Shown: positions 6,314 to 11,957 of the stretch, one piece after another
How the letters are laid out: every line of letters starts with the position of its first letter
Numbering within the stretch: the stretch's first letter is position 1
Origin: JASJBU01 sp039714735
GTDB lineage: Bacteria; Pseudomonadota; Gammaproteobacteria; Chromatiales; Chromatiaceae
DNA: 11,957 nt
Direction: 5' to 3'
Assembly: GCA_039714735.1 (NCBI GenBank)
Contig: JBDLIT010000128.1
Location: 1-11,957, forward strand
Notes under the pieces: model-generated
What the model was told of the DNA's origin: nothing
The model's input: only the letters and a program-made list of their open reading frames with translations
The model's database searches: none
Translations under genes and position numbers: made by a program

Positions 6314-7381
6314 TCATCTTGCCGGTAATCGATTTAAAGGATGCCTTCTTGCGAAGCACGCATGACATCGGTGAGGTTGATGGTGCCAATGACTCACTCT
6401 CGAGGGTGCTCCGACCCATCGGGTGCCCAATGAAGCACCGATGATTTTTCCCGCAATTCGGGTAAAAAAATAGAGCAAAATGAGAGGCAGATAGTTGGCA
6501 AACAGATGCAGGTTGAAATGAGTTCCGGCGATGGTGAAAAACAGCAGGTAAATGGTCTCTTCGAGGGGGTGAATGGGATTGAACAGCCGGCCGGCGCTGG
6601 CCCTGGAGAAATAGCGGGTTGAGAAACCCAGGGTGAGTGTGGCGAGCAACTGAGAGAGATGCAGGCTTTCAGCGAAACCCAATACGATCAATACTGACGA
6701 GAGGATGATCGGAATGCGAAATCCTGAAGCGCCGAACCAGACACTGGATTTACTCAGCAGCCAGCCTGCAGCCGTACCCAAAATAACGGCTCCACCGATC
6801 TCGATGAAGGATAAATATACCCCATCAGTAAAGGAGTTATCGGCTGCCAGGATCAGGAGCAATGAATAGCCCATGATACCGACCGCGTCATCCAGCGCCA
6901 CGACACCCAGCAGGGTGTCTGTCAGAGGTCCCTTGCTACGGTATTGGTGAATCAACGCGAGGGTGGCGGCGGGTGCCGTGCTCAATGCGAGGACACTTAA
7001 AGTCAACGCAATGGAGGCGGCATGGGTGTTCTCAAGCAATGACAAGAGTGCCCAGAATGCGCCGAATACCACCAGAAATACGCCAATTGTTTCACCAATG
7101 ATGGCGCCGGCGATGATTCCCCCCAGGCGATTCAGGTGATCGACAGTGATCGAGCCGCCGATCAAGTAGGCGATCACACCCAGGGCTCCTTGGGTAAAAT
7201 TTTCACTCCAGGCGCCGACATGGAAATCCAACAGGCCACCGAGAAAGTGGCCGGAAAAGAGCACTCCAATCAAGAGATAAGCGGCGACACGAGGCATTCC
7301 CACGTGGGAAGCGACACGCCCAGCCAAAAGACCAAGCGTGAGCAATATTCCCATCAGTAAAAAGTCGCTGTCGGTGTTCAC
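6314..7381 (-). CDS. Cation/proton antiporter (CPA2-like), C-terminally truncated
   Basis: 355 residues, of which roughly 1-326 are a polytopic membrane domain with about nine to ten hydrophobic helices. Features fit the CPA2/KefB-type exchanger fold: an N-terminal LGLLAGRVASHVGMPRVAAYLLIG, STAPAAT (134-140), and ALDDAVGIMG (162-171) with an acidic pair at 164-165 where the ion-binding site is expected. After GASLGTRWVGAP the chain turns into SRVSHWHHQPHRCHACFARRH, which is hydrophilic, His/Cys-rich and unlike any antiporter. The last helices of the fold are missing. A deletion or frame change near 6395-6406 therefore ended the gene, and it is probably non-functional or altered. The start is GTG 7381 with no clear ribosome site; ATG 7354 is an alternative. 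The transported ion cannot be inferred. Confidence 0.75.
   Translation of the reverse strand: MNTDSDFLLMGILLTLGLLAGRVASHVGMPRVAAYLLIGVLFSGHFLGGLLDFHVGAWSENFTQGALGVIAYLIGGSITVDHLNRLGGIIAGAIIGETIGVFLVVFGAFWALLSLLENTHAASIALTLSVLALSTAPAATLALIHQYRSKGPLTDTLLGVVALDDAVGIMGYSLLLILAADNSFTDGVYLSFIEIGGAVILGTAAGWLLSKSSVWFGASGFRIPIILSSVLIVLGFAESLHLSQLLATLTLGFSTRYFSRASAGRLFNPIHPLEETIYLLFFTIAGTHFNLHLFANYLPLILLYFFTRIAGKIIGASLGTRWVGAPSRVSHWHHQPHRCHACFARRHPLNRLPAR
6334..6403 (-). pseudogene. Remnant of a CBS-like C-terminal tail fused to the antiporter
   Basis: In a different minus-strand frame, the bases just after the antiporter break read EHPRE, then an in-frame TGA (6394-6396), then VIGTINLTDVMRASQEGIL and a TAA (6334-6336). 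GTINLTDVM looks like the last strand and helix of a CBS domain. The simplest reading is a deletion that joined the antiporter to the end of a CBS-bearing reading frame, either its own C-terminal domain or a neighbouring gene, with a later nonsense mutation. The stretch is short, so the assignment is tentative. Confidence 0.4.
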
Positions 7382-7453
7382 TTTGTCGGGTTAGCCTGTG
7401 AAATCAATCTCTATCGATAGGTTTGTTGAAAAAACTCACAGCGTAACGACTTG

Positions 7454-7563
7454 GCCTACGTAGGAGCTGCCCATGGCAGCGACCAAAGCTGGTAAGCCTT
7501 ATCGGCATCGTCACACAGCGACTATTGTCGCTAATCGCAGCCATGGGCAGCTCCTACGGCGGC
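7454..7563. repeat. REPIN-like element: two REP sequences in inverted orientation
   Basis: Left unit GTAGGAGCTGCCCATGGC (7460-7477), continuing AGCGA, is mirrored by GCCATGGGCAGCTCCTAC (7540-7557). Arms of 23 bases (7460-7482 and 7535-7557) differ at one position; with flanks they reach 29 bases with three mismatches. Each unit has a GTAG head followed by its own small hairpin GCTGCC-CAT-GGCAGC (one mismatch in the right copy). This is the layout of gammaproteobacterial REP sequences mobilised by RAYT-type transposases. The 52-base spacer between arms has no gene. No RAYT gene is in the window. Confidence 0.7.
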
Positions 7564-7722
7564 ATGTTCAGTGTGAAAACAAGGAAGCTGAATGGCTATC
7601 TCACAACAATCATTCAAAGAGAGAATAACAGACTCACCTGAGAGGGAGATACGGAAACTTTTAACTTAGAATCTGCAGTTGGACGGGGTAGAGTGTGCGT
7701 TTTTGGGGGTGCAGGTCGAAGC

Positions 7723-7761
7723 GCAACGACGCGGAATAGTTATTCTATTCCAAGGAGTTGC
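7723..7761. repeat. Highly symmetric 39-base dyad element
   Basis: GCAAC (7723-7727), five unpaired bases, GGAATAG (7733-7739), the loop TTATT, CTATTCC (7745-7751), five unpaired bases, then GTTGC (7757-7761). Both arms pair perfectly and all three gaps are five bases long. No U-tract follows, so it is unlikely to be a simple terminator. It could be a protein-binding site or part of a dispersed repeat. The flanks lack coding character. Confidence 0.45.
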
Positions 7762-8094
7762 AATGAAGACATGTGCCGCCAAAAAAGTGCAATCTACTTC
7801 GTAGCGTGGTTCACCCAGCGGGTGAGTCGGTCTATCGAACAAAATAGACATGAATTCATCTCGTTAAAAGGAGAATGGAGCGGTCAATTGCAGAATCTAG
7901 GTTTAATCGATGGGGACACATCGTAAACAGCAGCAGGCTGTCAGGCTCAATAGAGGATTTGGAGTGATCCAGCTGTATTATTGCCGGAAAATGGCTTAAA
8001 AATCTGGCTGGTCTGCGGGCTGCGAGGTAGAGAAAATGTGCCGGATTGCTTTCAGTAGGGAGAGTTGCCGCTTGGCAGGGCGCAGGGGGCAAAG

Positions 8095-8121
8095 CCCATC
8101 GGCCGATTATCAGCCGATGGG
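8095..8121 (-). terminator. Hairpin downstream of the DsrC-like gene
   Basis: CCCATCGGC (8095-8103) pairs perfectly with GCCGATGGG (8113-8121) around a 9-base loop. It begins 14 bases after the stop of the DsrC-like gene on the minus strand, where a terminator is expected. No U-run follows, so termination would be weak or the hairpin may instead protect the 3' end. Confidence 0.4.
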
Positions 8122-8134
8122 GGGTGACAAAATC

Positions 8135-8482
8135 CTAATTCATGTAACTTTTAGCTTCTTCTCCAGGGTTAGGCAGTCCGGAAATTCGCCAGGCCTCACG
8201 GCAGCCCCCGAACAGACCTTCGACGGCATACTTACCCAGGTGCATGACCCGGCAGACATGTGACATCACCGGAATACCGCCATTTTCGAGATGATGCTCC
8301 CGAAGATAGAAGATCACTGACCAGTGATCGGGACCCAGTTTACCCACACCATCCAGCTCAGCCAGCATGCGGGCCGTGTCGCGGCCCCATGCGGAATGGT
8401 TGATGAGGAACCCATCCTCATCGAAGTCGAGCGGGACATTACCTCTACCCGTTTCGGGATTATGAAATCTTACATGTGTCAT
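8135..8482 (-). CDS. DsrC/TusE-family protein without the catalytic cysteines
   Basis: 115 residues of the TusE/DsrC/DsvC sulfur-relay fold: DFDEDGFLINHSAWGRDTARMLAE (19-42), LGPDHWSVIFYLREHHLENG (49-68), and the C-terminal arm REAWRISGLPNP (95-106). DsrC carries a cysteine before this K/R-x-A-G-L-P-K-P motif and a second at the penultimate residue of a TGCV ending; TusE keeps the last one. Here the first position is Trp98 and the end is GEEAKSYMN, so both are absent. Cys94 in FGGC and Cys77 are the only cysteines. Such proteins are known in sulfur oxidisers and have been proposed to be regulatory rather than sulfur carriers. GGAG lies 9 bases before the ATG. It stands as a single gene with its own promoter (8567-8594). 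Confidence 0.88.
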   Translation of the reverse strand: MTHVRFHNPETGRGNVPLDFDEDGFLINHSAWGRDTARMLAELDGVGKLGPDHWSVIFYLREHHLENGGIPVMSHVCRVMHLGKYAVEGLFGGCREAWRISGLPNPGEEAKSYMN

Positions 8483-8566
8483 TTATTTTATCTCCACCAT
8501 CATTTTCTAATTGAGCAATCGATCCAATGCCGATTGTCAGAGGCTTGAATGATTGCCTTACAGAAC

Positions 8567-8594
8567 AATATAGTCGGGTATTATTTTTTGGCAA
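8567..8594 (-). promoter_or_regulatory. Putative sigma-70 promoter of the DsrC-like gene
   Basis: On the minus strand TTGCCA (8589-8594) and TATATT (8567-8572) are separated by 16 bases, a good -35/-10 pair. The -10 box lies 84 bases upstream of the start codon at 8482. The -35 box is one half of the TGGCAA...TTGCCA palindrome, so a regulator bound there would cover the promoter. Confidence 0.5.
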
Positions 8595-8623
8595 GAAAAA
8601 TTTTTGCCATGATCAAATAATAC
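8578..8623. promoter_or_regulatory. Nested palindrome, candidate operator at the DsrC-like promoter
   Basis: Outer arms GTATTATTT (8578-8586) and AAATAATAC (8615-8623) enclose inner arms TGGCAA (8589-8594) and TTGCCA (8604-8609). The whole structure spans 46 bases and covers the -35 region. Without a U-tract on the minus strand it does not look like a terminator for the upstream mscS gene. A transcription factor site is the more natural reading. Confidence 0.45.
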
Positions 8624-8700
8624 TTATGACACAGTTGGTTCCGGGTATCCGCGGCCACACTGTTGCCGCAGCCTGAATCGACTCTGTTATTCCTGGAGGT

Positions 8701-10416
8701 TCATGATGAACCTTTGTCGATTTTTACCGGCTGATCACTGAATAGATGGACATCCCTCTGCGGGAATGGGATAGAGATCTCATCGGCATCGAACCTCTCC
8801 TTGACCGCCTTGGTGACATCCCAGTAGACATTCCAGTAGTTATCGGTCCTGGTCCAGGGGCGGCAGACAAAATTAAGCGATGAATCTCCAAGCTCATGCA
8901 GACGCACTACCGGCTCAGGGTCTTTGAGGACTAAATCGTGGGATGTGAGGATGTCTTCCATGATCTTCTGCGCCTTGTCGATATCATCCTCATAACCGAT
9001 CCCGAACATCATATCCACACGACGTTTATTGGTTCCTGTGGCATTCGTGATGACATCACCCCAGATTGAATTATTGGGGACAATGACCGATTTGTTATCG
9101 AGTGTTTTGATATGGGTGGATAGCAGATTCATCGAAGATACCTTGCCCAACACTCCAGAGACTTCGATCAGATCACCTACATCAAAGGGGCGGTAGAGCA
9201 GAATCAGAATTCCGCTGGCGAAGTTGCCCAGGGAGTTCTGCAGGGCGAAAGCTACGACGAAACCCAAGGCGCCGATAACGGCAAGCAATGGGCCGATGTT
9301 GACTTCCAACGCCGCTAACCCGGCGAGTACACCCAACGCGATGATGCCACGCCGAATTGCCTTGGCAAGAAAATCGGATAACAGGGCGGAGGTATGCTTT
9401 GAGGCAATGAGTGTGCGTTCAGCGGTCCTTCCCACAATGATGGAAAGAAAGTAAAAGGCCAGTACGGTGACAATGAAAATAGCAATATTTTTGCCCCAGC
9501 GTAAGCCGCCTTCCTTCGAGAGGAGCCAGCCTATGATGGCGGTTGATGTCGCATCCACATCGGAAACATCGACCTTCAGGCCGGATATCGCTTTGATGTA
9601 CTGACGGTACTCTCCAATAGTCTCTTCGGCTCCACCTTTTTCTTCAAACGCATCGATCACCAGATTTGTTCTGTCGATAAGCGCGGTTCTTTCGGATTGA
9701 AGCAGGGTGATATGCTCGAGCAGGGACTGTCGGATCTCCGCTTTGGAGTCTGCAAGTTGAGCGGCTGCATCAGCCACCTGGTTCAGTTTCTCCTGATCCT
9801 GGAGTTCCCCTACTTCGACCTTGTCCAATTGTTTGGTCGCGGTCTCTTCATCTTTCAGTGCTTCTTCACCGGTGCTCTGGTCGTCATCAACCGCAGGCTC
9901 TACCTTTGTCAGCACCTCTTTAGTGATATCAGTTTCCATGAGTTCGGCAGATTTTTCCTGCGCCTCCATCGCCTCATCAATCTGTTTCTGAGCTTCCGAG
10001 AGAACGGCCTCTTTCTCCTGCTGGTCAGCAAGAGTGGCTTCAGTTGATTCGGTTTGATCGGATGATGGCAGATCTTCAAGGGCCTCCTTTGCATCCTCTA
10101 TGGCTTCAAACGCCTCTTCAGCCTGTTTGTGTTCACTCTTCTTATATTTTGAGACCAACTCCTCGTCACTGATCTCCTGGGCTTTGGCTTTTAAAATTCC
10201 CATCCAGCCTTTTGTCTCCTCGGCCAGTTCACAGCGAGTCATGGGTTTGAGGCGAATTTCAAGCTCATCCATGGGGATTTGTGGATCATTTGTCGTCTGT
10301 ACTGCAACACCTTCTGGGCATTCAGTCAGATAGTCCGCCAATAGGGAGGGCGTAATTATGATGAGGAGGAAAATCAGGATTGAACGCTGCAGGTGAATGA
10401 CGCTACTGAAATTCAT
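8701..10416 (-). CDS. MscS-family mechanosensitive channel with long periplasmic coiled-coil domain
   Basis: 571 residues. A signal peptide or N-terminal anchor (12-27) precedes a strongly acidic, Glu/Ala/Gln-rich helical region, about 60-280, likely periplasmic coiled coil. The MscS core follows: helices near 309-329 and 356-373, then pore helix TM3 (376-408) with Gly/Ala-rich packing GALGFVVAFALQNSLGNFASG, and the beta domain with RPFDVGDLIEV (409-419), KTLDNKSVIVPNNSIWG (437-453) and ISIPFPQRDVHLF near the end. These are classical MscS motifs. The channel would release osmolytes on hypo-osmotic shock. E. coli MscS has 286 residues, so half of this chain is the extra N-terminal domain. The motif ELAEETKGWMGILKAKAQEISDEE (63-86) recurs, as I recall, in MscS proteins of marine bacteria. 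GGAG sits 7 bases before the ATG. Confidence 0.92.
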   Translation of the reverse strand: MNFSSVIHLQRSILIFLLIIITPSLLADYLTECPEGVAVQTTNDPQIPMDELEIRLKPMTRCELAEETKGWMGILKAKAQEISDEELVSKYKKSEHKQAEEAFEAIEDAKEALEDLPSSDQTESTEATLADQQEKEAVLSEAQKQIDEAMEAQEKSAELMETDITKEVLTKVEPAVDDDQSTGEEALKDEETATKQLDKVEVGELQDQEKLNQVADAAAQLADSKAEIRQSLLEHITLLQSERTALIDRTNLVIDAFEEKGGAEETIGEYRQYIKAISGLKVDVSDVDATSTAIIGWLLSKEGGLRWGKNIAIFIVTVLAFYFLSIIVGRTAERTLIASKHTSALLSDFLAKAIRRGIIALGVLAGLAALEVNIGPLLAVIGALGFVVAFALQNSLGNFASGILILLYRPFDVGDLIEVSGVLGKVSSMNLLSTHIKTLDNKSVIVPNNSIWGDVITNATGTNKRRVDMMFGIGYEDDIDKAQKIMEDILTSHDLVLKDPEPVVRLHELGDSSLNFVCRPWTRTDNYWNVYWDVTKAVKERFDADEISIPFPQRDVHLFSDQPVKIDKGSS

Positions 10417-10694
10417 CGATAGACTCCATTAAAGATGTACAGTTTTTATCGACTGTAAAGTCTACCCTTATCTGGATTTCTATTCATTAGTTGGGGTCAT
10501 TAAAATTCGATTTCACAGCTGGCTAATATATAAAATCGAAGGAGTGTATCAGGAGATGCTTATTTTCCTTGTGGTGTCCATTGGTCTGCGATGCTGAGGC
10601 CAACTTTTGTTATCTATGGAGGGAAGTAGCGGCTTGCTTGGGAATTCTGAACGGCCCCCAAAGGATGGGGGCAGGTCGGTAATGGTGATGGCGT
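10417..10694. promoter_or_regulatory. Spacer upstream of the MscS gene with small inverted repeats
   Basis: 278 bases without a gene. TACAGT (10438-10443) and ACTGTA (10452-10457) form a 6-8-6 dyad 22 bases before the start codon. TTCGATTT (10506-10513) and AAATCGAA (10533-10540) form a second inverted pair. Either could be an operator. I find no convincing -35/-10 pair. Confidence 0.3.
10654..10672 (-). terminator. GC hairpin downstream of the Csp1-like gene
   Basis: GCCCCC (10654-10659) pairs with GGGGGC (10667-10672) around a 7-base loop, 22 bases past the stop of the Csp1-like gene. No U-run follows on the minus strand, so it may be a weak terminator or an mRNA end stabiliser. Confidence 0.4.
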
Positions 10695-11192
10695 CTAAGC
10701 GAGAGTCTTGTCAATTGTCTTGATGACATTGGCGCAGGCTTCGGCGCACTCCTTGCATTCCGTATGATGATCTTCGTGCTCTCTGCACTCTTTTTCGCAG
10801 TCCTTGCAGGCCTGTCTGCAAATCTTTGCGGTTTCTTTCATATAGACTGAATTCGAGGTCACCAGGTAGGAGAATGCGTCACAGATGGCCTCCATTTCAT
10901 GGGCCTTCTTTGCACAAGCCGCCAGACTGGTGTCGCCCTCAGTGAATGCCACCAGGCAGTGAGAAATACACCGCTGGCTCTTATCGAGGCAATTGTTGAC
11001 AGCATCTACGAGGTTTGGATGGCGGGGTGCATGATCTTCATGCCGGTGTCCGGCGTGGTCACCCATCTTGTGTGCAGAATGATCCGCGGAGTTTGCTGCG
11101 CCACTGGCGAGAACGGTTGCAGCCGCACCAGCGCCGATCAGTAGATCACGTCTTGAGATACCTTCGATGTCGGATTTCTTATTTGTTGGCAT
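10695..11192 (-). CDS. Tat-exported four-helix copper storage protein, Csp1-like
   Basis: 165 residues. A twin-arginine signal (SRRDLLIGAGAAATVLASG, 13-31) indicates export as a folded, probably metal-loaded protein. A short His-rich linker (HSAHKMGDHAGHRHEDHAPRH, 38-58) follows. The rest is helical with twelve cysteines at 68, 75, 79, 93, 104, 125, 129, 132, 136, 146, 149 and 153, mostly spaced 3-4 or 7 apart so that they face the inside of a helix bundle. Csp1 of methanotrophs has the same Tat signal, size and a cysteine-lined four-helix core that binds many Cu(I) ions. I infer periplasmic copper storage or detoxification, perhaps supplying copper enzymes. AGGA lies 6 bases before the ATG. 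A family label of DUF326 or ferritin-like would describe the same protein. No copper pump or copper regulator gene is adjacent. Confidence 0.85.
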   Translation of the reverse strand: MPTNKKSDIEGISRRDLLIGAGAAATVLASGAANSADHSAHKMGDHAGHRHEDHAPRHPNLVDAVNNCLDKSQRCISHCLVAFTEGDTSLAACAKKAHEMEAICDAFSYLVTSNSVYMKETAKICRQACKDCEKECREHEDHHTECKECAEACANVIKTIDKTLA

Positions 11193-11284
11193 AGTGTTTC
11201 CTTTGGTATTGAATGGTTTGATTAAATGCCAGTAGATGTTTAACTGCCGTGATCATCTACAGTGCCAGGTACAGGCTTTTGCGG

Positions 11285-11313
11285 ATAATGAGTCGAAAAT
11301 ACGCAATGGGCAA
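11285..11313 (-). promoter_or_regulatory. Possible promoter of the Csp1-like gene
   Basis: On the minus strand TTGCCC (11308-11313) and CATTAT (11285-11290) are 17 bases apart. The -10 match is only moderate. The site lies about 93 bases before the start codon. No copper-responsive operator could be recognised next to it. Confidence 0.3.
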
Positions 11314-11513
11314 TTGATGGCATCAAGCAGTTTATAGCAGATTTTTCAGTGTAATCACGAATTTGACCATAATGATTGTGATGTTTGTCTGAATCACCAC
11401 GGCGTGTGTTATGTCACTTGATTCTGTTGGTCAAATCTGTCATATGCCTTATCCATGCTTATCGAAACATCAATAACTAATTGATAAATAAAAAATAAAA
11501 GTTGGAACAATAG

Positions 11514-11715
11514 ATGCTAATTGATCAGGGTATCCGCCAATGGATCAAACAACTGTATCAATTAAACGGATCAGTTGACCAAGCTCAATCCCGGACCAAA
11601 CCTCTATTTCGAGACCATGCGGTTGGCCGCCAACTCCCTGGCATCCTGTATGAGGCATCTGGACGGCGGTAAGACGCTAGTCAAAGTTGATGATGAGAAA
11701 AACCATAAATCCTGA
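11514..11715 (+). pseudogene. Possible decayed small ORF, unknown function
   Basis: One plus-strand frame opens with ATG 11514 (GGAA 7 bases upstream) as MLIDQGIRQWIKQLYQLNGS. A second frame, open from 11566 to the TGA at 11713-11715, reads TDQLTKLNPGPNLYFETMRL and then AANSLASCMRHLDGGKTLVK, more protein-like than random sequence. Joining them needs a single-base shift near 11566-11600, giving about 66 residues. I do not recognise the product. It could equally be two chance frames. Confidence 0.25.
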
Positions 11716-11755
11716 TTATTCTGTCAATCGAATTTAAATAGATCTAAACAGGCTT

Positions 11756-11789
11756 CTGAGAAACCATGATGGTTGTCATGGCGCCTCAG
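11756..11789 (+). promoter_or_regulatory. Symmetric hairpin upstream of the last gene
   Basis: CTGAG (11756-11760), three unpaired bases, CCATGA (11764-11769), a 6-base loop, TCATGG (11776-11781), three unpaired bases, CTCAG (11785-11789). It ends 53 bases before the start codon of the final gene. No U-tract follows. It may be an operator or a 5' leader structure. Confidence 0.3.
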
Positions 11790-11842
11790 CTTACTCTGCT
11801 TTACTATTCAACTGCATTTTCACCACCTTAAGGAGATTAAAA

Positions 11843-11957
11843 ATGCCAAAAAATTTAAAAATAATGCTCGCTTTGTCTTTTTTGCTGATGGTGCTGTCTG
11901 TTGCCCCTTTATCAGCAAGTGAAAGCAGTAAGACTATTTTCTACAATATCACCACGG
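11843..11957 (+). CDS. Secreted protein, 5' part only (possibly DsrE-like)
   Basis: Only 38 codons are inside the window. AAGGAG lies 7 bases before the ATG, an excellent ribosome site. The chain begins with a Sec signal peptide (MPKNLKIMLALSFLLMVLSV, likely cleaved after Ala25 in PLSA), then SESSKTIFYNITT. A start such as KxxFYNITT resembles the first strand of exported DsrE/DsrF-type proteins, which would suit a sulfur oxidiser. That is a guess from a dozen residues. The gene continues past the window end. Confidence 0.7.
   Translation, partial: MPKNLKIMLALSFLLMVLSVAPLSASESSKTIFYNITT

Larger units (their letters stand above)
7382..8134. other. Gene-poor region with repeat-like elements
   Basis: In 753 bases I find no convincing gene. 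Short open frames exist on both strands (for example plus 7693-7926, minus 7666-7851 and 7856-8092). They lack ribosome sites, and their translations are rich in Arg, Ser, Pro and Cys without domain character. The region holds a REP pair (7454-7563), a symmetric dyad (7723-7761) and a hairpin (8095-8121), listed separately. Together with the broken antiporter it looks like a tolerant, decaying stretch. Confidence 0.6.
11193..11842. other. Long AT-rich spacer between the Csp1-like gene and the last gene
   Basis: 650 bases with no full gene. It contains a candidate promoter for the Csp1-like gene, a possible decayed small ORF (11514-11715) and an extended hairpin (11756-11789), listed separately. 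ATTTGACC (11361-11368) and GGTCAAAT (11429-11436) are distant inverted copies that may be chance. Confidence 0.5.

Noticed and set aside
7666..7851. Minus-strand 61-codon open frame in the gene-poor region
   Set aside because: No usable ribosome site, odd composition, and it runs through the symmetric dyad at 7723-7761. It looks like an accidental frame across repeat-like DNA.
7856..8092. Minus-strand 78-codon open frame
   Set aside because: The translation is rich in Pro, Arg and Ser without motifs and has no ribosome site. Nothing supports expression.
11590..11600. CCCGGACCAAA, an 11-base copy of the tRNA-Pro 3' end (88-98), as a possible attachment site of an integrated element
   Set aside because: The match is short, there is no integrase gene, and the genes between the copies are ordinary chromosomal ones. 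Chance similarity is more likely.

Overview
The window looks like a chromosomal segment from a sulfur-oxidising gammaproteobacterium (my guess is a relative of the Chromatiales/Sedimenticola group). Four things point there: a soxXAKL-type thiosulfate oxidation operon, a DsrC/TusE-family protein, housekeeping genes (tag, sprT, yhbQ-like) that resemble gammaproteobacterial versions, and a REP-like repeat built on a GTAGGAGC head. The taxon is inferred from gene content and was not tested by any search.

Left part (1-2100): a tRNA-Pro(GGG) gene with a strong hairpin terminator, then a plus-strand gene for a secreted, probably lipid-anchored pentaheme cytochrome c. It runs convergently into the sox operon. 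A shared hairpin at 2074-2102 separates them and has its U-tract on the sox side.

Sox operon (minus strand, 4464 down to 2127): soxX (monoheme), soxA (monoheme, with the conserved Arg/Cys active site), soxK (small SoxAX-binding protein) and soxL (exported rhodanese). Gaps are 49, 39 and 30 bases. Together they would make the SoxAXK complex that attaches thiosulfate to the carrier SoxYZ, plus a rhodanese that may handle bound sulfane sulfur. soxB, soxYZ and soxCD are not in the window. A 394-base AT-rich spacer lies upstream of soxX.

Middle (4859-7381): a GIY-YIG protein of the YhbQ type on the plus strand, whose stop codon shares a CTAG with that of the convergent sprT. sprT overlaps tag by 11 bases. 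Next comes a cation/proton antiporter gene that has lost its 3' end and is joined to what looks like the tail of a CBS-domain reading frame. A 753-base gene-free region follows. It holds a REPIN-like inverted REP pair and a second, very symmetrical dyad element.

Right part (8135-11957): a DsrC-family protein lacking both catalytic cysteine positions, with a promoter lying in a 46-base nested palindrome; an MscS channel with a long acidic periplasmic coiled-coil domain; a Tat-exported, 12-cysteine Csp1-like copper storage protein; a possible decayed small ORF; and the start of a secreted protein cut by the window end.

The best leads are the cysteine-less DsrC paralogue with its palindromic promoter, the Csp1-like protein, the antiporter deletion joint, and the two repeat-like elements at 7454-7761. 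I found no CRISPR array, transposase, integrase or recognisable new multi-gene defence system.
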